Numbered from the stretch's first letter, positions 1 to 8,801 are shown. The stretch is DNA of 45,795 nt from Verrucomicrobiota bacterium (GCA_012517205.1 JAAYVL010000178.1:1-45795), one strand, 5' to 3'. The notes: a model not told the origin generated them from the letters alone. Numbers and translations: made by a program.

Positions 1-225
1 GCTGGGAACATGCAGCGCCGCGGCGTTCCAGCGCTCGCGCTGCGCTTCGGTGAGCTTGAGACCCCACTCCCGGGAGGAGATCCCGAAATACGACCGCGCC
101 GCTGCCTTGCGCTCCGAGGGTCGGTCCCGGGGAACGGTGCGCCGCCGGGCGCACACGCCGAAGGGGGATTGGTAATAGGTCTCCGCGCCCAGACTGCCCG
201 TGCGCGGAGTGGATAGTACTTTCAT
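1..225 (-). CDS. Hypothetical protein, N-terminal part only (runs off left edge)
   Basis: The reverse strand opens with ATG at 225-223 and stays open for 75 codons to the window edge. The product begins MKVLSTPRTGSLGAETYYQS and contains the phrase LTEAQRERWNAAA. A good Shine-Dalgarno sequence (GAAAGGA, 234-240 on the reverse strand) sits 8 bases upstream, which supports this start. Short proteins that begin like this, with a basic 'RRRTVPRDRPSERKAAAR' stretch and a 'T-x-x-QR-x-x-WNA' motif, are in my recollection a repeated hypothetical family in Verrucomicrobiota. I know no function for them. There is no signal peptide and no recognised catalytic motif. The C-terminus is outside the window. 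Confidence 0.7.
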   Translation of the reverse strand, partial: MKVLSTPRTGSLGAETYYQSPFGVCARRRTVPRDRPSERKAAARSYFGISSREWGLKLTEAQRERWNAAALHVPS

Positions 226-765
226 AACGTAGGTCCTTTCTATTGTTGTTCTAATTGTCTGTCTATTACGGGCCGGAGAGCGACTCCGCTTCCTGCCATT
301 CCTTGGGCTGGAAGTTCCAGCCGCCCCCACCCCAAGGGTCTGAGGGAAGGCTGGCGAGCGGGGTGCCTTCGCGCAAGGGCAATTTTTGAGGGATGGGTGA
401 TGGCGACCGGGTGCGGCACGCTACGTGAGGGTCTGCAGGCTGCCGGCGCTTGGAGGCTGTTCACCCGGCGGCTGCAAAAAACACCTGCGTGCCCGCCCGG
501 ATTGTCTGCGGGAAAGCCTGCCGGCCTTGGAGGGCAAGTTCCTCACCGCCAATCTCTTGCACGGCCAGTGCAAACTGGCCCGAGGCTCTTGATGCCAGGC
601 GCCCGGCGCTGAGCGATGCATACGGGCGTTTCAGATGAAAGTCCGCTGGCGCGGGCGGGCAAAAGGCGCATTAGATTTTGACACCCGTAATGGCTTGGAC
701 AATTATCGAGAACCGATGCAAAACGCTTGGGCTTGGTTGTTCGTGAGCGGAAAGGATGAAAACGG
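226..765. other. Gap with protein-like fragments but no credible gene
   Basis: About 540 bases without a convincing gene. Two short stretches read like protein but lack a start. On the reverse strand a frame ending at the TAA at 266-268, open back to a stop at 461-463, ends with PWGGGGWNFQPKEWQEAES; it stops 41 bases before the small gene at the left edge, so it could be the tail of a decayed upstream partner. On the forward strand a frame ending near 591 reads LPALEGKFLTANLLHGQCKL. Neither has an ATG or a ribosome site. The Shine-Dalgarno sequence of the next gene is AAAGGA at 751-756. Confidence 0.5.
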
Positions 766-1695
766 ATGAAGAATCCGGTTGTTATCCTTGGGCGCTGGTA
801 CAGCCTGTGGTGGAAGATGCGAAAATATCCCGGGGTGTACTCGCTATCGGATGCCTGCACGCAATTACGCTATCTTCTGCAGCCACAGCGCTTGACGGAG
901 TGGGAGCTGCGCCAATGGATTCGAAAGGAGTTGAGCATCCGCTCCGAGTCGGACGGCGTGCTTGAAATTGAGATCAAACGGAACGGACTGATATTTTACT
1001 GGCTCGGCAGCCTGAGCGGCGGGTTGGCAATGGGGGTGCGCCAGGAGATGGAACCCTCGCATGCGCATTACTACAATGTACCCCCGATCCACCTGACCCC
1101 GGCGAGCCTGGTTCTGGACATCGGGGCGTGCGAAGGACTCTTCGCGATCCGGGTCGCCCGAGCTCGGCAGGCGGCCAGGATTATCTGCTTCGAACCCTCT
1201 GCCCGGACAGCTTCTTTCCTGGCCCGCGCTGCCGGGAAGAACGGGGTTGCCGATCGCATCAAGGTGGAGGTTTTTGCGGTGGGGCGCGCCTCGGGCGAGG
1301 TTTATTTTACCGATTCCGAGTCTCCGGAAGCGAACCGCGTCGTCAGCACGGCGGTTGGCGGCGCTCGCAAGACGCCCCAAGTATGCCTGGATGATTACTG
1401 CCGGGATAAACAGATACGGTTGGGCGCCACCGATTTGATCAAAGTGGATGCCGAGGGCGCCGATCTCGACGTAATCCGCGGCGCCGAACGGATTATCCGC
1501 GAAGGGGCGCCCCAGATTGCGGTGACGACTTACCATGAGCCTGCCCATGCCGGTGATTTGATTGAGTTTCTCCGTTCCCTCCAGCCGGGCTACCGTTTTC
1601 GGCTCAAGGGAGTCACGTGTTTCCGCACTCCGGATTCGATCCGGCCAGTGCTATTGCAGGCGGCGCTTCCCCTCAACGCGCGCGCGGGGCAATGA
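766..1695 (+). CDS. FkbM-family SAM-dependent methyltransferase
   Basis: Protein of 309 residues. The methyltransferase core starts near residue 112 with the SAM-binding motif VLDIGACEGLFAIRVA, followed by the acidic ribose-binding strand (IICFEP, about residue 140), and later LIKVDAEGADLDVIRGAE, the hallmark of FkbM proteins. The family O-methylates sugars or other small molecules, often in polysaccharide loci. The first 100 residues are outside the conserved domain. ATG 766 is preceded by AAAGGA at 751-756 with 9 bases of spacing, which selects it over the overlapping ATG at 756 in another frame. The flippase-like gene starts 17 bases after its stop, so the two are probably co-transcribed. 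Acting on a surface sugar is inferred from the neighbours; the acceptor is unknown. Confidence 0.85.
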   Translation: MKNPVVILGRWYSLWWKMRKYPGVYSLSDACTQLRYLLQPQRLTEWELRQWIRKELSIRSESDGVLEIEIKRNGLIFYWLGSLSGGLAMGVRQEMEPSHAHYYNVPPIHLTPASLVLDIGACEGLFAIRVARARQAARIICFEPSARTASFLARAAGKNGVADRIKVEVFAVGRASGEVYFTDSESPEANRVVSTAVGGARKTPQVCLDDYCRDKQIRLGATDLIKVDAEGADLDVIRGAERIIREGAPQIAVTTYHEPAHAGDLIEFLRSLQPGYRFRLKGVTCFRTPDSIRPVLLQAALPLNARAGQ

Positions 1696-1712
1696 TTGCG
1701 CGGTAGTTTCTC

Positions 1713-3146
1713 ATGCTGTCCATGGGCTGGAATAACCTGGTGGGCAGGCTTCAGAACTCCGCGGTCGTCTGGTCCTGGATCTTCAACGGGGTCCGGCTGG
1801 CCACGGGGCTTATTCTTCTGCCACTGGTGCTCAACAAGCTGCCCGCGCCGGATCTGGGCATGTATTATGTGCTGCTAAGCCTCGTTGCGATTGTGCCGCT
1901 CGTGGATTTTGGTTTCGGGCCAACCATCGGGCGATTTGTCACTTACGCGATGGGCGGAGCGGAAACTATACAGGCCCAGGGGGTTGCCCGCCCGGGGACT
2001 TCCACTCGCCCGAATTATGTCCTGCTCTGGCAGCTTCTCTTCACCACGCGGCGGCTCTATCGGTATCTCAGCCTGGCGTTGTTGGTGGTGTTGGGCGCCT
2101 GGGGCACCTACGTGGTGGAATTGCGAATTGATGAAACGTCCTCCCCGTTGCTCACCCGCATAGCCTGGGGCGTGACGCTCGGGGCCGCCGTGGTTGACAT
2201 TTATGCGAATTGGTGGGGGCTTTACCTGCGGAGCATGAATGAAGTGGCGGCGGCTGCCCGGATTGGCGTCCTGATGTTCGCCGTGCGGCTCGTGCTCGCG
2301 GCGGGACTGTTGTTAGCCGGCGCGGGTCTGTTGGCGCTTCCGATCGGCAGTTTCTTCAGCAGCCTGCTCGCCCGCACGCTCGCCCGCCGCCTCTGCTACC
2401 GCCTTCTCGCCGGGCACCCGCCGCCGGAAAACATTCGGATTAAGGAGCATCTCAGGATCCTTTGGCCGAACACATGGCGGCTGGGGACGCAATTTGTCAG
2501 CTCATATCTGACGGTCAACGCCAACACCGCCATTTGCCTGCATGTGCTCGGCTTGGCCGCCAACGCCCAGTACGGCCTCTCGGTTCAACTGCTCTCAATT
2601 GTCAGTGGAATGGTGGCCGTCTGGACCAATGTCCGGTGGCCCCTTGTCGGCCAGTTGCGCGCGCGCCACGACTTGGTCGGCGTGCAGCGTCTCCTCTGGC
2701 CGCGGGTCTGGCTGCAGACTGCGACTTTCCTGCTCGCCTGTGCGGCTTTGCTCCTGGCGGGGCCATTCCTTCTGCAGCATTTCGGTGGCGGCAAACAACT
2801 GATCCCCCTGGCGTGGTTATCGCTGATGATGCTCAATGCCTTCTTCGAAATGCACTTTAATATCTGGGGCACATTGCTTTCGACGGAGAACCGGCTGCCC
2901 TATCTTTGGCCCGCGGTGGCTACCAACGTGCTAAGCTTCATTCTGTCCCTGGTGCTGATTCACTTTACTTCCCTGGGCCTGGGGGCGCTGGTGCTGGGGC
3001 CATTTCTGGCGGGCATCCTGTTCAACCATTGGTTTTGGCCTCCTTACGCGGCCAGAACTCTCGGGACCACCCTCTTTCGCTTTCTCTTTACCGGTCCGAC
3101 TACCTCCGCAACGGCTGGTCTTGCGGCGCGTTCGAAAAGTCCCTGA
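1713..3146 (+). CDS. Polysaccharide flippase-like membrane protein (copy 1)
   Basis: Protein of 477 residues, mostly hydrophobic, with about 12 predicted membrane segments by eye (first near residues 25-45, last near 425-455). Length and pattern fit the MATE/MVF superfamily of Wzx-like exporters, which flip lipid-linked oligosaccharides across the inner membrane. There is no short diagnostic motif, so the call rests on topology, size and context. The conserved stretch begins near residue 20 (FNGVRLATGLILLPLVL), so the exact start (ATG 1713, or ATG 1722) matters little; no clear Shine-Dalgarno is visible. The protein is strongly similar over its full length to the product of 3937-5367 and is the first of a tandem pair. 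It follows the FkbM gene by 17 bases. Confidence 0.75.
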   Translation: MLSMGWNNLVGRLQNSAVVWSWIFNGVRLATGLILLPLVLNKLPAPDLGMYYVLLSLVAIVPLVDFGFGPTIGRFVTYAMGGAETIQAQGVARPGTSTRPNYVLLWQLLFTTRRLYRYLSLALLVVLGAWGTYVVELRIDETSSPLLTRIAWGVTLGAAVVDIYANWWGLYLRSMNEVAAAARIGVLMFAVRLVLAAGLLLAGAGLLALPIGSFFSSLLARTLARRLCYRLLAGHPPPENIRIKEHLRILWPNTWRLGTQFVSSYLTVNANTAICLHVLGLAANAQYGLSVQLLSIVSGMVAVWTNVRWPLVGQLRARHDLVGVQRLLWPRVWLQTATFLLACAALLLAGPFLLQHFGGGKQLIPLAWLSLMMLNAFFEMHFNIWGTLLSTENRLPYLWPAVATNVLSFILSLVLIHFTSLGLGALVLGPFLAGILFNHWFWPPYAARTLGTTLFRFLFTGPTTSATAGLAARSKSP

Positions 3147-3936
3147 ACTTGCATCCTCATTCATACGGCCTTCGGAAGCGGTTTTATTCTGGCAGTTCTC
3201 TCGGCCCCCTGAGTTTGTAGCGCGGCCAGCCGCGGATGCTCCCGGCAGTTCTGCTGCGGCTCTTCGGCAGCCGCAAGCCCGCATATCCGGCGCGCTGGTT
3301 TGCTCTTCCGCTTCTGAACGCGCTGCCGGGGGCGCATTTCAACTTCCGGGCTGCGGTGATCTTTGCGCCAAGCCGCCTGCCCTTCCTTGGGCCCGTTGCC
3401 GCCGTCAATCTTCAGCCGCCCGCATCCTGAGAATTGCGGTTCAACACTTCCCGGTAAATCTCCAGGTGCCGGCGGGCAACCGCCTCGGGATGAAAACGAT
3501 CCCGCGCCCGCTTGCGGGCTTGCTGGGTCGCGCGCGCCGCCACTGAAGGATTGAGCAATATTTAGTTCGCCTGCTCTTGCTGCCAGCCGCCTGTTCAGGG
3601 CTCTCCTGGCGGGTGGCGCTTTGCGGTCTCCAACTGGAGTTGCGGAAAGGTTGAACGCAGTGATAAAGTCCGGAGTCTGAATGAAAGCATGTCTGAATGA
3701 CCATTTCCGGTATTAGAGCCCACTGGCAACGCTTGCAACAGTCGGCGGTGTTCTTTGGGGTGTTTGCCACCGGGGTTCGCATCGAGCTTTGGGTTGCTGG
3801 TCGGCAACTTTGGTGGTTGGACTTGTCCCGTTGGTTCCTAGCCTGCAGGTGACGAATGGGTTCTTTTTAAGGCCTTCGTTTGGTTCACTTAGACTTGACC
3901 GTGAGGAGATGATTTGGTCAACCTGCTGCACTCTGA
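3147..3936. other. Gap between the two flippase copies, with gene debris
   Basis: About 790 bases without an intact gene. It carries the reverse-strand C-terminal stump of a family 4 glycosyltransferase (3412-3561, listed separately). The rest, 3147-3411 and 3562-3936, shows only short unsupported frames. I see no transposase, tRNA or clear inverted repeats that would explain the rearrangement. Confidence 0.6.
3412..3561 (-). pseudogene. C-terminal stump of a family 4 glycosyltransferase
   Basis: A reverse-strand frame of 49 codons between TAA (3562-3564) and TGA (3412-3414) contains RDRFHPEAVARRHLEIYREV. This matches the C-terminal helix of family 4 glycosyltransferases and closely parallels the end of the intact enzyme at 9097-10251 (RTRYHPEVIVRRHLEVYQEV). 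There is no start codon with a ribosome site, and none of the Rossmann domains survive upstream. It reads as the tail of a lost gene that once faced the opposite way to the flippases. The match is clear by eye; the loss mechanism is not visible. Confidence 0.75.
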
Positions 3937-5367
3937 ATGATTTTCCGCTGGCCGCTTCCATTCTCCCTTATCCAACCCGGCGCACTGCTTAAGCGGTTGC
4001 ACAGTTCGACCGTGGCCTGGTTTTGGGTTTTCAATGGTCTTCGTTTGGCCACGGGGATTCTCTTGCTGCCATTGGTGCTGCGCAAGCTGTCCACGGAGGA
4101 GTTGGGCATGTACTATGTGTTCCTGAGTCAGGTCGCCCTCGCTCCGGTCATAGATTTTGGTTTCAGCCCGACGATATTGCGCTTTGTTAGCTACGCCATG
4201 GGCGGCGCGGAAACGATCCAGCCTCAGGGGGTGAGCAAATCCACTGGAACGAGCCCAAACTTCGGCTTGCTCTGGCAGTTGTTTTTTACTACCCGCGCTC
4301 TTTACCGGGTTCTGGCGCTGGTCCTTCTCGTAATCCTGGGAATCTGGGGCACCTACATCGTAAACCTGCGCGTCCTCGAGACCCCTTGCCCGCGCGTTAC
4401 TTGGGTTGCCTGGGGCATCACCCTCATTGCCACGGTCCTTAACATCTATTCCTCCTGGGCGCCGGTCTTTCTCCGCGGCATGAATGAAGTCCTCATTTCG
4501 GTCCGGATTACAGTGCTCGCTTCGGGGGTGAGGTTCGCGGTCGCGGCTGGGTTGTTTCTGGCGGGCGCGGGTCTAATGAGCTTGCCGCTCGGAGACCTCA
4601 CCGGCAGCGTTATCCAGCAGGTGATCGCCCGGGGCGCCTGCCTTCGGCGATTGCGGCGAGCGCCGTCGACGAAGAGGTCGGACGTTTGGCAACAGTTGCG
4701 GATTATCTGGCCCAACAGTTGGCGGCTGGGGTTGGTGACCATGGGCGGTTACCTAACGGTCAATGCCAATACGCTGATTTGCCTAAAGGTTCTGGGTTTG
4801 GCGGCGAATGCACGGTATGGACTTTCGATTCAGCTCCTCGGGATTATCAGTGGCATGGCCTCGGCTTGGACACAGGTTAAATGGCCGATCATAGGCCAGC
4901 ATCGGGCCCGGCATGATTATGCCGCGATCCAACAGATCTTTTGGCCTCGAATGTGGCTCCAATATTTGACGTTCCTGGCCATGGCGGCCGGCCTTCTGGT
5001 TTGCGGCCAACCGCTGCTGCAATCGCTCGGCAGTAATAAACAGATGCTTGCACTACCCTGGCTGGCTTTGCTGGCGCTCAACTCATTCCTGGAGATGCAA
5101 ACCAGTATCTGGGGCACGCTGATTACCACAGAGAACCGCATCCCGTTTCTGTGGCCTTCGTTAGCGTCCAAATTGCTTTCTTTTGGGCTTTCGCTAACGT
5201 TCATCTATACGACGTCGTTGGGTTTGGGGGCGTTGGTTCTGGCGCCGTTTCTGGCCCATTGTCTTTTCGATTACTGGTATTGGCCAATTCACGCCGCCCG
5301 CGGCATCCAGACGTCCTTGGCGCGTTTCATGTTTTCGCGGCCGAAAGGCAAGCCCGGCACGTTGTAG
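3937..5367 (+). CDS. Polysaccharide flippase-like membrane protein (copy 2)
   Basis: Protein of 476 residues, multi-spanning, collinear with copy 1 and identical at well over half of aligned positions. Shared blocks include DFGF.PTI.RFV.YAMGGAE, TVNANT.ICL.VLGLAAN.. and NRLPYLWP/NRIPFLWP. The role would be transport of a lipid-linked glycan (inferred). The N-terminus differs from copy 1 before residue 25; ATG 3937 has no close Shine-Dalgarno (GAGGAG at 3902-3907 is too far away), so the start could be slightly downstream. Two near-identical flippase-like genes in one locus is unusual. They may serve two glycans, or one may be a recent duplicate losing constraint. Confidence 0.75.
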   Translation: MIFRWPLPFSLIQPGALLKRLHSSTVAWFWVFNGLRLATGILLLPLVLRKLSTEELGMYYVFLSQVALAPVIDFGFSPTILRFVSYAMGGAETIQPQGVSKSTGTSPNFGLLWQLFFTTRALYRVLALVLLVILGIWGTYIVNLRVLETPCPRVTWVAWGITLIATVLNIYSSWAPVFLRGMNEVLISVRITVLASGVRFAVAAGLFLAGAGLMSLPLGDLTGSVIQQVIARGACLRRLRRAPSTKRSDVWQQLRIIWPNSWRLGLVTMGGYLTVNANTLICLKVLGLAANARYGLSIQLLGIISGMASAWTQVKWPIIGQHRARHDYAAIQQIFWPRMWLQYLTFLAMAAGLLVCGQPLLQSLGSNKQMLALPWLALLALNSFLEMQTSIWGTLITTENRIPFLWPSLASKLLSFGLSLTFIYTTSLGLGALVLAPFLAHCLFDYWYWPIHAARGIQTSLARFMFSRPKGKPGTL

Positions 5368-5967
5368 GGTCACGATGCAATCCTGCCGGCCCGGCTTGTC
5401 TTAACGGAGGATGCTGCGAATCCAGCCCACTCGACGTTTGCTTTTACGCCGGCCGCGAAACCGGCTGAATCCTGTATTCGCTGGCATAGTCCGGGCCAGC
5501 GCCACCGCTTTTTCATGATCAGAACGGCAAACTACTTTGGCAATCGCTGCTTGCTTTAGCGCCGTCGGCGTGGAATGATGAAAACGCGTTGACGCATTGA
5601 AGCGGGTATTCGTGGATATGGGCGGGGGCGAATTATTCCGGGAGCCGTCTTTGCGCCAGTCGTTATCCGGAGTCGTGCCATGTGTCGGCGGATGGCAGAA
5701 GTTTCGGCATTCACTCCGCTGCAATTCTCGCGGCGGTTGTGGCGCGCCCCCGTTGGCAAACGATTGCTTTTTACGGACCCGCTCTTACTGAACGTCCGGC
5801 ACGGAGGCGAGCCGAGGCCCTCACGCGGTTCTGCCCTTGCCATCCTTGACACTCACCACACAAGAAATATCCTCATCGGCATGACCTTTGGCTTTAGCCG
5901 ATTCAGCGGCAAGGCGGCAGCTTGTCTGCTGAGACGTTTCTTGTACTGCCGGGAGGAACACTAAACT
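5368..5967. other. 600-base gap before the family 2 glycosyltransferase
   Basis: No gene recognised. Frames of 60-107 codons exist on both strands but have arginine- and proline-heavy composition without motifs. The only supported element is the Shine-Dalgarno GGGAGGA at 5951-5957 for the next gene. The region may hold decayed sequence like the gap at 3147-3936, but nothing can be identified. Confidence 0.5.
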
Positions 5968-6906
5968 ATGCCTGGCCCGATCTGCGCGGCGGTAGTCTTG
6001 AATTATAACGGCAGGCACCTCCTGGAGGAAAATCTGCCCTCGGTCATCTCGGCGGCGCAAAGAGTCAAGGAGGGATGTGATGTAATCGTGCTCGATAATT
6101 TGAGCACGGACGGCAGTGTGGAGTTTTTAAAGAAGAACTACCCGGGCGTAATAGTGGAGATTGCCCCGAGCAACCGAATTCTGTTCTCCTACAACGAACT
6201 CTGCCGGCGTATTCAGTACCAGTACGTGGCCCTGCTCAACAACGACCTGCGCCTGTACGAAGACAGTCTGGCGGTCCTGCTGCCCCATTGCGCCGGGCAG
6301 GATGTATTTGCGGTGTCGGCGGTTTTGTTGGATGCGGAAGGCACGACAATCACGCGCAGCCGGACCTTGGGAGAATCGCACCGGGGGTTGTTTCGAGTCG
6401 CGGCGTTGCAGGAAAGTGAGACCGTGCCGACCCTGGTCGCCGGCTGCTGCGCGGTGTATGACCGGGAGAAATTCGTCGCCCTCGGCGGCTTTGATGAACT
6501 CTACTGGCCCTTCTACTGGGAAGACAATGATCTTTCATATGTGGCTTGGAAGCGCGGGCTCCGGGTGCTGATTGAGCCGCGGAGCGTTATGTGCCATCGG
6601 CACCATGCTACTATCGCATCCAATTCTCAGAATAAAGCCGTGGGCCATTGCAATGCCCACCTCTTTTTTTGGAAGAATATCACCGACCCTGCACTAATCG
6701 TGCGGCACCTTGCCTGGCTGGCCTTCCTCGTCCCCTGGCGCGCGGTACGAGGCCATTGGCCTTACGTTCGTGGCGTGTGGGCAGCCTGCCGTAAACTGCC
6801 TCAGGCCCTGAAGCGTCGGCGGGAGATGAAACCGCTGTGGGTGCGGACGGATGCGGAGGTTTGGGCGCTGGTTCGCGGCGATGGAGAGGCTGTACCTCCC
6901 GGCTAG
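5968..6906 (+). CDS. Family 2 glycosyltransferase
   Basis: Protein of 312 residues with the GT-A fold of family 2. The opening strand AAVVLNYNG (residues 5-13) binds the nucleotide; DNLSTDGS follows near residue 43, the metal/nucleotide motif appears as LLNNDLRLYED near residue 90, and the acceptor-side acidic motif is WEDNDLSY near 190. It is expected to add one sugar from a nucleotide donor to a lipid-linked or surface glycan at the inner face of the membrane. The C-terminal 90 residues include a hydrophobic stretch (LAWLAFLVPW) that may be membrane-associated. The start is supported by GGGAGGA ten bases upstream. It sits in the polysaccharide locus but faces the sugar-nucleotide genes that follow. 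Donor and acceptor are unknown. Confidence 0.88.
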   Translation: MPGPICAAVVLNYNGRHLLEENLPSVISAAQRVKEGCDVIVLDNLSTDGSVEFLKKNYPGVIVEIAPSNRILFSYNELCRRIQYQYVALLNNDLRLYEDSLAVLLPHCAGQDVFAVSAVLLDAEGTTITRSRTLGESHRGLFRVAALQESETVPTLVAGCCAVYDREKFVALGGFDELYWPFYWEDNDLSYVAWKRGLRVLIEPRSVMCHRHHATIASNSQNKAVGHCNAHLFFWKNITDPALIVRHLAWLAFLVPWRAVRGHWPYVRGVWAACRKLPQALKRRREMKPLWVRTDAEVWALVRGDGEAVPPG

Positions 6907-7005
6907 GGCGGAAGCCTGGCCAAATGCAAACCGGCGAACACAGGTTCGGCGGCAAAATGAGGCCGCTTAGCGTGGCGCCGCCCCGCGGAGTCCGAGGGGG
7001 GCAGG

Positions 7006-7806
7006 TTAAGTTGGCCGGCTTAACTCATACCAGGATCGCAGCGAGGATAATTGCTGCTCCAGGCCGGGCCGTTGCAGGGTCGGGAGCAACGTTCGGTCAA
7101 TTGCCTCCTTGGCCATTGTCGATCGCACTTCGATGGGGTGCTCCCAGATTTTGCTGATGAGCTGAAGGATTTGACACTTGGACATTGGAGGCCAAGTGCC
7201 GGCTTGAATCACCGGTTCGTCGGCGCGGATTAAGCCGTTTATTAGTTTCCAGGCAATCTCAGCCCATTCCAGCGTCGTGATACCGTTCCACAGATGGTTG
7301 GTGTAGCCATTCACTTCACCGGATTGACGCAAGAACCAGCCCATCAAGCCCCAGCCTGTGTCCAACTCCGGACCAATGATGGACGTGCGGATAATGAAGC
7401 ATCGGCCCGAATCAGCCGCGGCTTCGCCCAGAGCTTTGGAGAGGCCGTAAACGTCTTCCGCGTCGCACTCGTCAGCGACGGAGTACTGGCCTCGCCGCCC
7501 CGAAAAAACACAATCACTACTTGCGTGAATGAGGCGTTGTTCGGGGCGCATCCGTGCGCGGAGGTGAAGGGGGAACACCGAGTTGACCAGGTAAAGTTCG
7601 CCGGGGTTCTCCGTCTTTTGCTTAATCCGACCCAGGGCGTTGATGATCCAGGCGCAGCCTGAATTCCGAACCGCTTCGACGAGCGAATCCCGCGCTGCAG
7701 CTTCATAGCGTGCGGATGAAGTAATCACCTCACAACCCTGTTCCTTCAGGAATCGGGCCACGACGTGGCCCAGCATTCCTTTGTGGCCCAGCACAAAAAT
7801 CTTCAC
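7006..7806 (-). CDS. RmlD-type NAD(P)-dependent sugar-nucleotide reductase
   Basis: Protein of 266 residues, short-chain dehydrogenase of the dTDP-4-dehydrorhamnose reductase type. The N-terminal dinucleotide motif is GHKGMLGHVVA (residues 7-17), a later strand reads ASSDCVFSG, and the catalytic pair is YGLSK (YxxxK). It should reduce the 4-keto group of a nucleotide sugar. GTG at 7806 overlaps the stop of the upstream dehydratase by four bases (GTGA), so the two are translationally coupled and likely act in sequence. It lacks the C-terminal cupin domain of CapF, so the standard UDP-L-FucNAc route does not fit. The closest known logic is the WbvB/WbvR pair, where an RmlD homologue makes UDP-L-rhamnosamine-type sugars; that assignment is inference. 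Confidence 0.82.
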   Translation of the reverse strand: MKIFVLGHKGMLGHVVARFLKEQGCEVITSSARYEAAARDSLVEAVRNSGCAWIINALGRIKQKTENPGELYLVNSVFPLHLRARMRPEQRLIHASSDCVFSGRRGQYSVADECDAEDVYGLSKALGEAAADSGRCFIIRTSIIGPELDTGWGLMGWFLRQSGEVNGYTNHLWNGITTLEWAEIAWKLINGLIRADEPVIQAGTWPPMSKCQILQLISKIWEHPIEVRSTMAKEAIDRTLLPTLQRPGLEQQLSSLRSWYELSRPT

Positions 7807-8801
7807 AAGTAGAACTCGGTTTCGCCCATGGCATCCAGCATGGCTTGGATTTCCTCGGTCCGCTCGAGCCTTTGCGTATTGGCGGACGTGTACTCCTGGC
7901 CGAGCGGCTTGGGAGTCAGTTTTTGGGGCACGCGATACTCAGGATGGATCGCATAATAAGACGGCTGTTCCGTCATGCGCTGCATTTCATACTCGTTGAC
8001 GAGGACCTCGTGGAGCTTTTCTCCCGGGCGGATACCAACTACCTTGATGGGGTGGCGTGCCCCCCGTGGGCTGTATTTCAAGCGCATGGCTTCGGCAAGT
8101 GCCTGGACGGTGCAGGCGGGCGCTTTACGGACAAAAATCTCTCCGCCGCGTGCGTGGGTCATCGCGTGTAGAACGAGATCCACCGATTGGTCAAGCGTCA
8201 TCAGGAACCGAGTCATTTCGGGGACGGTCAAAGTCAAGGGCGCGCCCTGGCGAATCTGGTCGCGAAACAATGGGATGACAGAGCCGCGGCTGCCCATCAC
8301 ATTGCCATAGCGCACACAACAGAAAGTGGTTTGATGGTCAAACTGGTTTTGGCTGCAGACGATCTTTTCCAGCATCGCCTTGCTGATGCCCATGGCGTTA
8401 ACCGGCTTAACGGCTTTGTCGGTGCTCAGGGCCACCAGGCATTTCACGCGGTTGTACTTGGCCGCCTCACAAACATTCTGCGAGCCGATGATATTGGTTT
8501 TGGCAGCCTCGTAGGGGTAGTTTTCGCATGCGGGGACCTGTTTGAGCGCCGCGGCATGAAATACATAATCCACCCCGTTGATCGCTTCCGCCAGCCGATT
8601 GGGGTCTCGCACGTCTCCAACAATGTACCGGAACTGAGGGAAAATCCTTTGCATTTCCCACTGTTTCTTTTCGTCCCGGCTGTAGATCCTGATTTGGGCC
8701 GGTTTCTGCTTCAAGAGGTAACGGGCCACCCGATTGCCAAAGGAGCCGGTACCACCGGTAATCAGAATGACTGAGCCAGAGAGATTCTTCATTTTCCACA
8801 T
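7803..8801 (-). CDS. CapE/FnlA-type UDP-N-acetylglucosamine 4,6-dehydratase (5-inverting)
   Basis: Protein of 332 residues, extended short-chain dehydrogenase. Motifs: TGGTGSFGNRVA (about residues 15-26, NAD binding), STDKAVKPVNAMGISKAMLEK with MxxxK in place of the usual YxxxK, and RYGNVMGSRGSV. The Met-for-Tyr change is typical of the CapE/FnlA/WbjB subtype and argues against PseB or FlaA1. The enzyme removes water from UDP-GlcNAc and inverts C5, giving a UDP-4-keto-L-sugar. It is the first gene of a coupled pair with the RmlD-type reductase. The start may be ATG 8801 or the ATG three codons inside (MKNLSGS), which fits family N-termini better. The third enzyme such pathways need, a 2-epimerase, is not in the window. 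Confidence 0.87.
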   Translation of the reverse strand: MWKMKNLSGSVILITGGTGSFGNRVARYLLKQKPAQIRIYSRDEKKQWEMQRIFPQFRYIVGDVRDPNRLAEAINGVDYVFHAAALKQVPACENYPYEAAKTNIIGSQNVCEAAKYNRVKCLVALSTDKAVKPVNAMGISKAMLEKIVCSQNQFDHQTTFCCVRYGNVMGSRGSVIPLFRDQIRQGAPLTLTVPEMTRFLMTLDQSVDLVLHAMTHARGGEIFVRKAPACTVQALAEAMRLKYSPRGARHPIKVVGIRPGEKLHEVLVNEYEMQRMTEQPSYYAIHPEYRVPQKLTPKPLGQEYTSANTQRLERTEEIQAMLDAMGETEFYL

